Positions 32,701 to 40,551 of a stretch of DNA of 64,000 bases are shown here, piece after piece. Made by a program: the position numbers and the translations under genes. This DNA is from Ferrithrix thermotolerans DSM 19514. GTDB taxonomy: Bacteria > Actinomycetota > Acidimicrobiia > Acidimicrobiales > CAIXPF01. The first letter of the stretch is position 1, and every line of letters begins with the position of its first letter. Where the stretch lies: assembly GCA_945906305.1 (NCBI GenBank), contig CAMDQT010000008.1, forward strand, positions 55,945-119,944, given 5' to 3'. A model generated the notes under the pieces. That model did no database searches. It was not told the DNA's origin and worked only from the letters and a program-made list of their open reading frames with translations.

Positions 32701-33361
32701 GTCGTTGTCCCTCGACGACCCTGAGGTCCACGAGGCCTGGCGCGCAGCCCGCCAGGATCGTGGCGCGTCTGACCGTTTGGCGGTCGCGGTGGCCTTGGCC
32801 GCCGGGCGACAATTGGCCTTCCAGTACCCGTCCTCGTCGCTGCTGTGGGACTGCGTGAACGACGAGTTGTCCGAGGTGCTGATACGGGGTGGCCTCAACG
32901 ACTCGGCGCCAGGAACGTGGACCGGGCCAGTCGATGAGGCGCGGACCTTGGTGGTCGAGCTGACTCGACGTCCGTCCGCCCCGGCCGATGAGCGACGTTT
33001 CACCCTGCGCTGGGGGTTGGTGTTGCCGAAGGTGCCGTTCTGCCGCCACTGCGAAAGGCACACGCTGGGCTGTTGCGCGATCGGCGGAGGTCTGGGCGCA
33101 TTGCAATCCGTGCCGAGTGATCACGCGTTCATTCTCTCCGTCGGACTGCTCACCGAGCGGTTGGCGGCTGCTCCCGCGGCCTTGGTGGGTCGCGCCGACT
33201 TTTGCGCCCAAGTGCAGCATTTGCTGGATTTCGCCCGCCACCTCGGCGTCGCGGGCGATCTCGCCGAGGTGCTCCGTGATCGGCCATGGCGTGCCGGCAT
33301 CGGTGTCGCGGGACAACTCCGCGACGCTGACTCTTGCCAGTTGCGCCGCCTGCTGACCTGA
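32573..33361 (+). CDS. Hypothetical protein with a Cys/His cluster
   Basis: 262 residues from GTG 32573 (GTG 32576 also possible); coding-like GC-rich third positions. No family recognised. A FCRHCERHTLGCC segment near residue 158 offers C-x2-C-x6-CC and His, a possible metal site. The C-terminal part is helical with no membrane segment. Its ribosome binding site is weak. It is flanked by the divergent lipid operon and a MenC-type enolase, neither of which suggests a role. Confidence 0.6.
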   Translation: MVDSAHWPVTPPAPFREAAGRLLFGQVAVVTTERLRLELGVNESLSLDDPEVHEAWRAARQDRGASDRLAVAVALAAGRQLAFQYPSSSLLWDCVNDELSEVLIRGGLNDSAPGTWTGPVDEARTLVVELTRRPSAPADERRFTLRWGLVLPKVPFCRHCERHTLGCCAIGGGLGALQSVPSDHAFILSVGLLTERLAAAPAALVGRADFCAQVQHLLDFARHLGVAGDLAEVLRDRPWRAGIGVAGQLRDADSCQLRRLLT

Positions 33362-33517
33362 CTACCGCCGCCGTCTTCAGGTCACTCCGCTGGCTGGCGC
33401 ACCGCGGGACATCGTCGCTGTCGCGCCCCATCGGCCGGGTCAGCTCGTAGCTGCTCGAACTGCGGCAGGCCGTCCCTGGCTCGCCCGTCGGTGGCCGGCC
33501 GTCGCTACGCTCCCAGC
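33362..33517. other. Intergenic, 156 bases
   Basis: No ORF with a usable start. A possible -10 (TACGCT, 33505-33510) lies 7 bases before ATG 33518, which would make a leaderless transcript beginning at the short ORF. Confidence 0.4.
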
Positions 33518-33601
33518 ATGAGGACCGCGGTGGCGTCGATGTGTCTGCACCATCGGCGCGGGTCTGCGGCCTCACTCGCCCCTGGGTCGGCGCTCACATG
33601 A
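33518..33601 (+). CDS. 27-residue upstream ORF overlapping the MenC-type start
   Basis: ATG 33518 encodes MRTAVASMCLHHRRG and onward to a TGA at 33599-33601, which overlaps the ATG at 33598 (ATGA). The arrangement looks like a translationally coupled leader peptide. Whether it is expressed is unknown. Confidence 0.35.
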   Translation: MRTAVASMCLHHRRGSAASLAPGSALT

Positions 33602-34761
33602 CACTCGAGTCGGTCGATGGGCTGCGCGACGACGAGATCGTTCGCGTCGAGTTGGCCCACGTGGCGCTTCCGTTGCTGATGGCTTTCGAGGCTTCCCATG
33701 GCACCGAACGATGGCGAGACGTGGTGATTGTGCAGTTGATTGCCGCGGACGGCACGGTCGGCATCGGGGAGGTGGACGCCCTCGGGCACCCGACCTACAC
33801 CCATGAGTACGCGGCCGGTGCCTTCGCGTTGCTACGCGACGAGGTGGTCCCAGCGATGCTGCGGCCGAGCGGCGACGGGCCGACCGGGCTGATCCGTTGG
33901 CATCCCATGGCCCGTGCTGCGCTCGGCACCGCTCGGCTCGATGGCGGCCTGCGCCGTTGCGGTCGCAGCCTCGCCGAAGCGCTCGGTGTCCCCGAGCGTC
34001 CGCACCGACCCCGGTTGGCCCGCACCGCGGTGCTCGGCCGTGCGGGCTCTGTCGAGCAGCTCCTGAGCTGGGTGGATGCGGCGTTGAACGGCGGGGCGGC
34101 CATGGTAAAGCTGAAAATCGCCGGCCTTGAGGACCTGCGTCTGGCGCGCGAAGTGCGCCGGGCCTTCCCGGAGGCTGCCTTGGCGGCAGATGCGAACGGG
34201 TCCCTCGATGGGGTCGAACCAGCGGCACTGCTCGGGGCGGGTTTGGAGCAGCTGACGCTGCGCTACCTCGAACAGCCCTACGCGCCCGACGCCTTGTTGG
34301 AGACGGCCCGGCTGCGTGGCGCCGTGGGCACGGCGATCTGTCTCGACGAGTCGATCGGCTCTCTGGGCGCCGCCCGGGTGGCCCATGCGCTGGGCGCGGT
34401 CGATGTCATCAACGTCAAACCGGCCCGACTCGGTGGCCCGGCCGAGGCGGCGGCAGTGCTGGCGTGGGCCCGGGCGGAGGGCGTTGGCGCGTTCTGCGGC
34501 GGCATGCTGGAACTGGGGGTCGGCCGTGCTGCCGCGGCGGCGGTCGCCGCGTTGGCAGGTGATGCAATTCCGACCGACCTTGGCCCTTCCTCGGCCTATG
34601 TCCTTGAAGACTTGACCGACCCGGTGCTCACTGATGCGTCTGGCCGTCTCGTGGTGCCCTGGGCGCCCGGTATCGGCGTGCAGGTTTTTCCCGACCGTCT
34701 GGCCCGGGCGACGCGGCAACGGGTGACCTTGGAACGGAACGGGCTCCGCGGGGGGTACTGA
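33598..34761 (+). CDS. Mandelate racemase/enolase superfamily protein, o-succinylbenzoate synthase-like (MenC)
   Basis: 387 residues from ATG 33598 (a GTG at 33541 would add 19). Enolase superfamily of the muconate-lactonising/OSBS subgroup: VKLKIAG (second Lys is the base), ADANGSL (metal Asp), YLEQPY (metal Glu), CLDESIGS (metal Asp) and INVKPARLGG (Lys base), so all catalytic residues are present. The 20s loop fits an OSBS or N-succinylamino acid racemase. OSBS makes o-succinylbenzoate in menaquinone synthesis, but no other men gene is in the window, so a racemase or lactonising role is possible. Followed after one base by a lipoate ligase-like gene. Confidence 0.85.
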   Translation: MTLESVDGLRDDEIVRVELAHVALPLLMAFEASHGTERWRDVVIVQLIAADGTVGIGEVDALGHPTYTHEYAAGAFALLRDEVVPAMLRPSGDGPTGLIRWHPMARAALGTARLDGGLRRCGRSLAEALGVPERPHRPRLARTAVLGRAGSVEQLLSWVDAALNGGAAMVKLKIAGLEDLRLAREVRRAFPEAALAADANGSLDGVEPAALLGAGLEQLTLRYLEQPYAPDALLETARLRGAVGTAICLDESIGSLGAARVAHALGAVDVINVKPARLGGPAEAAAVLAWARAEGVGAFCGGMLELGVGRAAAAAVAALAGDAIPTDLGPSSAYVLEDLTDPVLTDASGRLVVPWAPGIGVQVFPDRLARATRQRVTLERNGLRGGY

Positions 34762-34762
34762 G

Positions 34763-35428
34763 GTGAGCCACGGCTGGGTGGTCGAGCGGGCGCGCGGCGA
34801 TGCCGCAACGTTTCACCGGCGTGAGGTTTCTGTGGCCTCGGCGCGGTCGCTGTGGTTGCTGCACGTCTCTCGCCCGGCGGTGGTGTTGGGCAGCACCCAG
34901 CCGATAGGCGCGGTTGACGAATCCATGGCGGCCGCGCACGGTATTGAGGTCGTCCGTCGACGCAGCGGAGGTTCGGCGGTGCTCGTCGAGCCGGGTCGGC
35001 TGGTCTGGGCCGACTTGGTAATCGGGCGCGACGATCCTCTGTGGGAGAACGACATCGGGCGGTCGCCGTGGTGGGTGGGCGAGCTGTGGGTCGCCGCTTT
35101 GCGCAACGTGGGCATCGAAGCGGTCATGCACCGTGGGCCAATGCGACGCGGCGAGTACGGCGATCGGATCTGTTTCGCAGGCTTGGGGCCGGGTGAGGTG
35201 CTGGTCAAGGGGCGCAAGGTGGTGGGCCTGTCCCAGCGGCGCACTCGGGAGGTGGCGCGGTTCCAGACCGCGGCGTTAGTGCAGTGGGACCCGAGCCTGC
35301 TCGCGGCGCTGTGCGCGATCAGCCCTCTCGGGGGCGAGACGGACCCATTGCTGATGGCCGCAGCGACCGGCATAGACCGTACGGTGGCCGAACTGGAGGA
35401 TGCCCTCGTCGCGGTGCTGCCCGATTGA
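34763..35428 (+). CDS. Lipoate-protein ligase A-like protein
   Basis: 221 residues from GTG 34763, one base after the MenC-type stop. BPL/LplA catalytic fold: VVLGSTQ, the signature RRRSGGSAVLVEPG, and KGRKVVGLSQRRTREVARFQ with the conserved Lys that contacts the lipoyl group. It is shorter than classical LplA (about 340) and has no C-terminal accessory domain, as in LipL/LipM-like or archaeal two-part enzymes. It probably transfers lipoate or octanoate. The link with the enolase is unexplained. Confidence 0.8.
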   Translation: MSHGWVVERARGDAATFHRREVSVASARSLWLLHVSRPAVVLGSTQPIGAVDESMAAAHGIEVVRRRSGGSAVLVEPGRLVWADLVIGRDDPLWENDIGRSPWWVGELWVAALRNVGIEAVMHRGPMRRGEYGDRICFAGLGPGEVLVKGRKVVGLSQRRTREVARFQTAALVQWDPSLLAALCAISPLGGETDPLLMAAATGIDRTVAELEDALVAVLPD

Positions 35429-35670
35429 GGGTGACGGGGATCAACGGCCTGGTTTGAGGCTGGACAAGCTTCGCCGGCCCGACGCGACGCGGGGCCGTGC
35501 GGGTGGCCGCAGAGGAGTTGAGGCCCTCGTCACCGCAGTTGTTCTTGCCGCGTGAATGGGACCGGAAACGGTTCCACCGGCCGCGAACGGTGTTCTGGCC
35601 CGTAGTGCGGAACCAAATGCCGAGAACGTCGCGCCAAATTGGTGCCGCAATGACTCGATTCGGTTGCCAT
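35429..35670. other. Intergenic upstream of the dcw cluster
   Basis: No gene is seen. A distant inverted repeat (GGTGACGGGG at 35430-35439 with CCTCGTCACC at 35525-35534, one G-U pair) could fold in the RNA, and GGAAACGGTTCC is a small dyad. The promoter of the cluster should be here or in the MraZ box region, but no clear -35/-10 was found. Confidence 0.4.
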
Positions 35671-35706
35671 GTGGGGGAATGTGGGGCAGAATGGTATCTA
35701 GTGGGG
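35671..35706 (+). promoter_or_regulatory. MraZ box array upstream of mraZ
   Basis: GTGGGG starts at 35671, 35681 and 35701, with a degenerate ATGGTA at 35691, an exact 10-base period. Direct repeats of GTGGG with 10-base spacing are the known MraZ operator, so the dcw cluster is probably autoregulated. Confidence 0.8.
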
Positions 35707-35768
35707 AATAGGCCCACGGCAGTGACCAAAGCGGTGGCTGGATTCGTACTTGACCGGTGGGGGTGGCG

Positions 35769-36194
35769 GTGTTCGTCGGGACGTTCGAGCATTCGCTCGA
35801 CGACAAAGGCAGGGTCGTTCTGCCCACGACGTTCCGCTCCCGGCTCGCCGAGGGCGGATTCCTCACGCCCTACCAGAACTGCCTGGCGCTGTGGACCCCG
35901 AAAGACTTCGAGGATTTCGTGGAACGTTTGCGCGACAAGTTGCGCCACCAGGAGGCGGCACCCAACGCCTTGCGCGCCCTGGTCGCCAATGCGGCGGAGA
36001 TCAAGCCTGATGCTCAGGGTCGCATTGCCGTCCCGCCCCGGCTGCGGGCATCGGTTGGCCTTGACGGGGGCGCCATCGTGCTCACCGGTGCGCTTGACCA
36101 CATCGAGATGTGGAACGCCGAACGTTGGAACGAGGCCAGCGCCGCAGGCGAGGCCAGCCTGGCCGATGCCGTAGCCAACCTGGGCATCTTCTGA
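35769..36194 (+). CDS. mraZ: Transcriptional regulator MraZ
   Basis: 141 residues from GTG 35769 (MFVGTFEHSLDDKGRVVLP), the usual MraZ start; GTGs at 35757 and 35763 are also in frame. Two AbrB-like MraZ halves: DDKGRVVLPTTFR (about 11-23) and PDAQGRIAVPPRLR (about 81-94). It forms a ring and binds the GTGGG repeats just upstream to repress the division cluster. It is the first gene of the dcw cluster, as in most bacteria. Confidence 0.95.
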   Translation: MFVGTFEHSLDDKGRVVLPTTFRSRLAEGGFLTPYQNCLALWTPKDFEDFVERLRDKLRHQEAAPNALRALVANAAEIKPDAQGRIAVPPRLRASVGLDGGAIVLTGALDHIEMWNAERWNEASAAGEASLADAVANLGIF

Positions 36195-36518
36195 ACCTTG
36201 GAACCCGCACCCGATACGACCACGGCGCCGCGGCCCCGACACAGCCCCGAGAAAGACGACCAGAAAGACGACAAGCAACAAGTTGGACAAGACGTAGCTG
36301 CACCCCAGAACCAGGTGATCGCTCATCCGCTGCCTTCCGGCCAGCGAGATGGAAGGCCCCCAACTCCGCCCGCTTTACCACCTTGTCCGCATCGGGAGAG
36401 ACAACCCGACGGGCGCCAGTTGGCCGGAGGGCTGCCGATGAGCGATCACAACGGATTTGGAGCAGAACCCGCCCGAACCAGAGGACCCAGCGCATGCCGT
36501 AGGGCAGGGCGCACCAGG
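36195..36518 (+). ncRNA. Structured leader RNA between mraZ and rsmH (mraW-motif candidate)
   Basis: 324 bases with no convincing gene. Bases 36315-36343 pair with 36421-36449 over 29 positions with only two mismatches and one G-U pair; the outer 13 (GTGATCGCTCATC / GATGAGCGATCAC) are perfect. The 77-base loop contains TCGGG/CCCGA (about 36392-36409). CCAACT (36360-36365) can pair with AGTTGG (36418-36423), which competes with the long stem, so two alternative folds are possible. A cis-regulatory mraW RNA motif is known upstream of rsmH in actinobacteria. An open frame runs in from 36198, but it lacks a good start and homology. Confidence 0.65.
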
Positions 36519-37538
36519 ATGACCGCAGACAACCAGGCAGTTCCCATCACACCGGGCATGCACCCGTCACCACAGGCCGACCCTCCGCCGGGGTCGGAGT
36601 TCGGGCACGTGCCGGTCATGCTGGAGGAGATTGTCGAGTTGTTCGCCTCCGTGGGTGAAGGTGTGCTCCTGGACGCGACCGTGGGCGGGGCTGGGCACGC
36701 CGAGGCGCTGCTCGACCGCCACCGTCACCTCCGAGTGCTAGGTCTCGATCGGGATCGGACCGCGCTCGAAGCGGCCGAACGCCGCCTCGAGCGCTTCGCA
36801 GGCCGTTATCGCCTGGTGCACGCCCGGTTCGACACGCTCGGCGAGGTGCTCGCAACTCAGCCGCCCCTCTTCGAGGGCGCGGCGCTGGTGGGAGCGCTTT
36901 TTGATCTGGGTGTGAGCTCACCGCAGCTCGACCGAGCCGAACGTGGGTTCAGCTACCGATTCGACGCCGCTCTCGATATGCGCATGGACACCAACCAGAC
37001 CCGCACCGCGGCGGACGTGGTCAACCAATCCAGCGAAGCGGACCTGATCCGCATCCTGCGCACCTACGGCGACGAACCCAATGCCAAGCGCATCGTCCGT
37101 GCCGTGATGGCCCGCCGCCCGCTGCATCGCACCGGGGAACTTGTGGCGCTGCTAGAGCAGGCCATTCCCGCGCCGGCGCGTCGCCGTGGCGGTCACCCGG
37201 CGAAGCGCACCTTTCAGGCTCTGCGGATCGAGGTCAACGGCGAACTCGACGTTCTGGCCCCGGCCCTCGACGCCGCCGTCGAGGCGTTGGCGCCCGGTGG
37301 CCGGATTGCCGTTCTCTCCTATCACTCTGGCGAGGACCGCATCGTCAAGGCCCGGCTGCGCCACCACGAAACGGGGGGCTGCGTGTGCCCCGCGCAACTC
37401 GGCTGCCGCTGCGCTGCGGTACGCAGCCTCAGGCTGTTATGGCGAGGCTCACACACCGCTTCCAGCCCGGAGCTCGCCGTCAACCCTCGATCTGAGAGCG
37501 CCAGGCTCCGGGTGGCCACGAAGTTGGAGAGCCGCTGA
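36519..37538 (+). CDS. rsmH: 16S rRNA m4C1402 methyltransferase RsmH
   Basis: 339 residues from ATG 36519 (MTADNQAVP); ATG 36558 is an alternative. SAM-dependent methyltransferase with FGHVPVMLEEIVEL, LLDATVGGAGHAEALL (motif I), FDLGVSSPQLDRAERGFSY, RTAADVVNQ and HPAKRTFQALRIEVN, all characteristic of RsmH/MraW. It methylates N4 of C1402 in 16S rRNA. The stop overlaps ftsL by one base (TGATG). Preceded by a long structured leader. Confidence 0.96.
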   Translation: MTADNQAVPITPGMHPSPQADPPPGSEFGHVPVMLEEIVELFASVGEGVLLDATVGGAGHAEALLDRHRHLRVLGLDRDRTALEAAERRLERFAGRYRLVHARFDTLGEVLATQPPLFEGAALVGALFDLGVSSPQLDRAERGFSYRFDAALDMRMDTNQTRTAADVVNQSSEADLIRILRTYGDEPNAKRIVRAVMARRPLHRTGELVALLEQAIPAPARRRGGHPAKRTFQALRIEVNGELDVLAPALDAAVEALAPGGRIAVLSYHSGEDRIVKARLRHHETGGCVCPAQLGCRCAAVRSLRLLWRGSHTASSPELAVNPRSESARLRVATKLESR

Positions 37539-38050
37539 TGGCGACGAGCACCGACGCCGGCAGCGCCGTTCGGGCGCGCCCTCAGCCCCAAGGGGAGCGG
37601 ACTCGCCCGCGCCCTCAACTTGTGCGTCAGGTCGGTGGCCTGCGGCCGAGCATTGTGGGCACCGTGTTCATTTCCTTGGTCTTCAGCACCCTTTTCGTGG
37701 TCGCCGTGCTGCAGGCGCTGTTGGTACAAGGACAGCTCCGGCTGGACCAGCTCGATCAAGAGATCGGTCAACTCGAAACCGAGCGTGCTCGTCGTGTGGT
37801 GGATGTGGCGACAGCGGAGTCGCCTGACCGGATCCAGGCCGAAGCGGTGAACCATGGTCTGGTCACCCCACCAGACGTGGTGTTCCTCGAACGGGCCAGC
37901 GTTGATCCGCTCGCCGTGCCTAGCCGCAACGTGACGCTGCAACTCGACCACGCCGACCGGCCGCTGTGGGCGGGGCCTGGATTGGCGTCTACGCCGTCAT
38001 CGGCGGAGACACCTGCCGCCAATAACAACCCCCCCGCGAGCACCCGATGA
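37538..38050 (+). CDS. ftsL: FtsL-like septum protein
   Basis: 170 residues. Basic cytoplasmic tail, one membrane helix (about 40-64) and a short heptad coiled coil (LRLDQLDQEIGQLETERARRV) fit FtsL; family sequence is poorly conserved, so position (rsmH to ftsI) is part of the evidence. It links FtsQ and FtsI/FtsW in the divisome. The C-terminal 50 residues are Pro/Ala-rich and longer than usual. Overlaps both neighbours. Confidence 0.85.
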   Translation: MATSTDAGSAVRARPQPQGERTRPRPQLVRQVGGLRPSIVGTVFISLVFSTLFVVAVLQALLVQGQLRLDQLDQEIGQLETERARRVVDVATAESPDRIQAEAVNHGLVTPPDVVFLERASVDPLAVPSRNVTLQLDHADRPLWAGPGLASTPSSAETPAANNNPPASTR

Positions 38051-40470
38051 AGGACGACGACCTCGACGAGCGGGCCCCGCGTTCGCGACCCCGACCGCGC
38101 CCGCAGACGTCGCGGGTGGGTGCGGCCACGACCCGGTCGCGGCTATCGCGCCAGGCCGTGAAGCCCGATCCGGCCCGCCGCTCGGCCCGTCCGGCGGCGA
38201 AGAAAGGCGCCCTTGGCCCGCCTGCCGCCTCACGGCGCCCGGCGAAAAAACCGGTAGCGGCGCCCCTACGGTCAGCCAAAGCCGACAGCCAAACCTCGAT
38301 TGGTCGAGGCAGGCCCTCCGCCACCAGGGTCTCCTCAGTTCCGCCGCTTGCGCCACAAACCACGAACCCATCTCGGCGGCGCAGGACAAACACCACGCCA
38401 CCGACGACGTCGAACTCGGTGTCACCGCGCGCTACCTCACCTGCCGCACACCGCGCCCTGGCGATGGGCAGACCACGGCGGCCACCGCGACGACCCGACG
38501 TCGGCGGCGCGGGGCCGAGGGGCCGGGTGCCATCGCGGCGAAGGTCCGGGTTCTCCTACCGGTCGCGTTCGGGGAGCAGACTCACCATCATCCTGCTCGC
38601 CACGATGGCGGGCTTCATCGCGTTGTTGGTCAAGTTGGCTGGACTGCAGGCCCTCAGCCCGGATCGCTTCGCCGAGCAGGCCAAGGATCAGCGACTGGCG
38701 GTACAAACCCTTCCTGCGGTCCGGGGTGCAATCGTGGATCGAAACGGCGAGCCGTTGGTGACGACGGAGTGGCGCAAGACGATCTACACCGATCCCGCCA
38801 ACGTGCCGCGGGGCAAGGCACCGGAGATTGCCGCCGCGTTGTCGCCCCTGCTCGGGGTTGGCGCGGCCGTGCTTCAGGCCGGTCTCGAGGCCGACTCGAA
38901 CTTCAGGTATCTGGCCCGCAAAGTCGATGAGGCCACTGCGGCCAAGGTGATGGCACTGGGCTATGCGGGCATTTACTCGCTCGACGAAAGTACCCGTCTC
39001 AAACCCGCGGACGATCTAGCCCTCAGCTTGCTGGGCAGCGTCGATACCGAGAACATCGGCATCTCGGGCATTGAGCTCGCCTATGAGTCCATGCTGGGTG
39101 GTACGCCAGGTGAGTCGTTGCAGGATCGCAGCCTCGGTGGCGATCACGCCATCCCGTCGGGTCGACAGACCGTCGAACTGGCCACCGCGGGGTCCACCAT
39201 CATGTTGACCATCGACCGCAATCTGCAGCAGGTGGCCGAACGCGCCGTGGCGGAGCAGATCGTTGCTCTCCGCGCCGCCGGAGGCACCGCGGTCGTCATG
39301 GATCGGCGCAGCGGTGAGATCGTGGCCATGGCATCCGTGGCGCGTGATCCCAAGACCGGTAAGACCTACAACGACTCGCAGAACCGGGCCATCACCACCA
39401 CCTTCGACCCAGGTTCGACCATGAAGGTCGTGACCATGTCCGGGGCCATCGAAAGTGGCCTGGTCGATGCGAACACCGTGCGTCGGGTTCCGGCCCAGGT
39501 CGAGTTCTACGGCGAGTCCTTCACCGACGACTCCCGCGGCGCCGAAGAGGACATGACTCTTACCGACATCCTCGCCCGATCTTCCAACGTCGGCACTATC
39601 GGGGTGGCCAACGATCTCGGCGAACGCCGACTGTCGGAGAACATCGAGAACTTCGGGTTCGGGGTTCTTACTGGGGTGGGCCTCGATAGGGAGGAAAGCG
39701 GAATCGTGCCTCCTCTGAGCGATTGGTCCGGCACCTCGTTGCCGACCATGGCTATCGGGCAGGGCTTGACCGCCACACCGCTACAGGTCCTCGCGGCCTA
39801 CAACACCATCGCCAATGACGGTGAGTACGTCAGCCCCACGGTGGTCCGATCGGTGCTCTCGCCGGATCGGGCCCAAGCCACTCGGGTCGTTGCGAACCAC
39901 CGCAGTGTGGTCGGTCCCCAGACTGCGGAACAGGTGCGCTCGATGCTCGCGGCGGTGGTGACTCGGGGCACCGGTCGCTTGGCCCAGGTGCCGGGTTACG
40001 ACGTTGCGGGCAAGACGGGTACATCGTGGAAGTTTCGGCCCGGCGGTGGCTATGGAAGTGCTGGCGACCGTGACTATGTCGCCACATTCGTAGGCTTCGC
40101 TCCGGCCAAGGACCCAATCTTCTCCCTCATCGTGGTCATCGATGAGCCGCAGAGCGCGTTCTATTCGGGCGGACTCGCCGCCGCGCCGGTCTTTTCGGTG
40201 ATCGCCCGGCAGGCGTTGCTCAATTACGACGTTGCCCCTGGTGCGGTGGGCTGGACACAACCGGCGAATGGTACGAACCTTCGGGCCCGTCCGGCAGAGG
40301 CGGCGCCACTACCCGATCCGTTCATCGTGATGGCGCTCTCCGCCACGACGACCGCTGCTCGCCCCGCCCCGGCAGGCGCAGCAGGGACGGGCGTAGCGAC
40401 CAAGTCGTCATCCTCGCCAGGCTCAAGTGGCCTGCCACCACCTACTAGCCCGAGTCCGGGTCGCCCATGA
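38047..40470 (+). CDS. ftsI: Penicillin-binding protein 2/3, septal transpeptidase FtsI
   Basis: 807 residues. The first about 175 are a basic Arg/Pro/Ala-rich cytoplasmic extension, longer than the usual FtsI tail, then one membrane helix (about 178-200), a pedestal domain (PAVRGAIVDRNGEPL), and the transpeptidase domain with all three motifs: active-site Ser in DPGSTMKVVTMSG (SxxK), ARSSNVGT (SxN) and GKTGTSWK (KTG). The ATG overlaps the ftsL stop (ATGA). It crosslinks septal peptidoglycan. No PASTA domain is visible. Confidence 0.95.
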   Translation: MKDDDLDERAPRSRPRPRPQTSRVGAATTRSRLSRQAVKPDPARRSARPAAKKGALGPPAASRRPAKKPVAAPLRSAKADSQTSIGRGRPSATRVSSVPPLAPQTTNPSRRRRTNTTPPTTSNSVSPRATSPAAHRALAMGRPRRPPRRPDVGGAGPRGRVPSRRRSGFSYRSRSGSRLTIILLATMAGFIALLVKLAGLQALSPDRFAEQAKDQRLAVQTLPAVRGAIVDRNGEPLVTTEWRKTIYTDPANVPRGKAPEIAAALSPLLGVGAAVLQAGLEADSNFRYLARKVDEATAAKVMALGYAGIYSLDESTRLKPADDLALSLLGSVDTENIGISGIELAYESMLGGTPGESLQDRSLGGDHAIPSGRQTVELATAGSTIMLTIDRNLQQVAERAVAEQIVALRAAGGTAVVMDRRSGEIVAMASVARDPKTGKTYNDSQNRAITTTFDPGSTMKVVTMSGAIESGLVDANTVRRVPAQVEFYGESFTDDSRGAEEDMTLTDILARSSNVGTIGVANDLGERRLSENIENFGFGVLTGVGLDREESGIVPPLSDWSGTSLPTMAIGQGLTATPLQVLAAYNTIANDGEYVSPTVVRSVLSPDRAQATRVVANHRSVVGPQTAEQVRSMLAAVVTRGTGRLAQVPGYDVAGKTGTSWKFRPGGGYGSAGDRDYVATFVGFAPAKDPIFSLIVVIDEPQSAFYSGGLAAAPVFSVIARQALLNYDVAPGAVGWTQPANGTNLRARPAEAAPLPDPFIVMALSATTTAARPAPAGAAGTGVATKSSSSPGSSGLPPPTSPSPGRP

Positions 40471-40551
40471 TCGACCGGGAGCACTCACCGCGAACGACGC
40501 CGTCCAGCCAAGGCGGTCACGGTCTCGCGTCCCATCGTCGGAAACTCCCTC

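Noticed and set aside
36195..36518. RNase P RNA or a coding extension of RsmH
   Set aside because: The conserved RNase P cores (GAGGAAAGTCC-type) are not present, and the open frame lacks a good start and homology; a leader RNA fits better.
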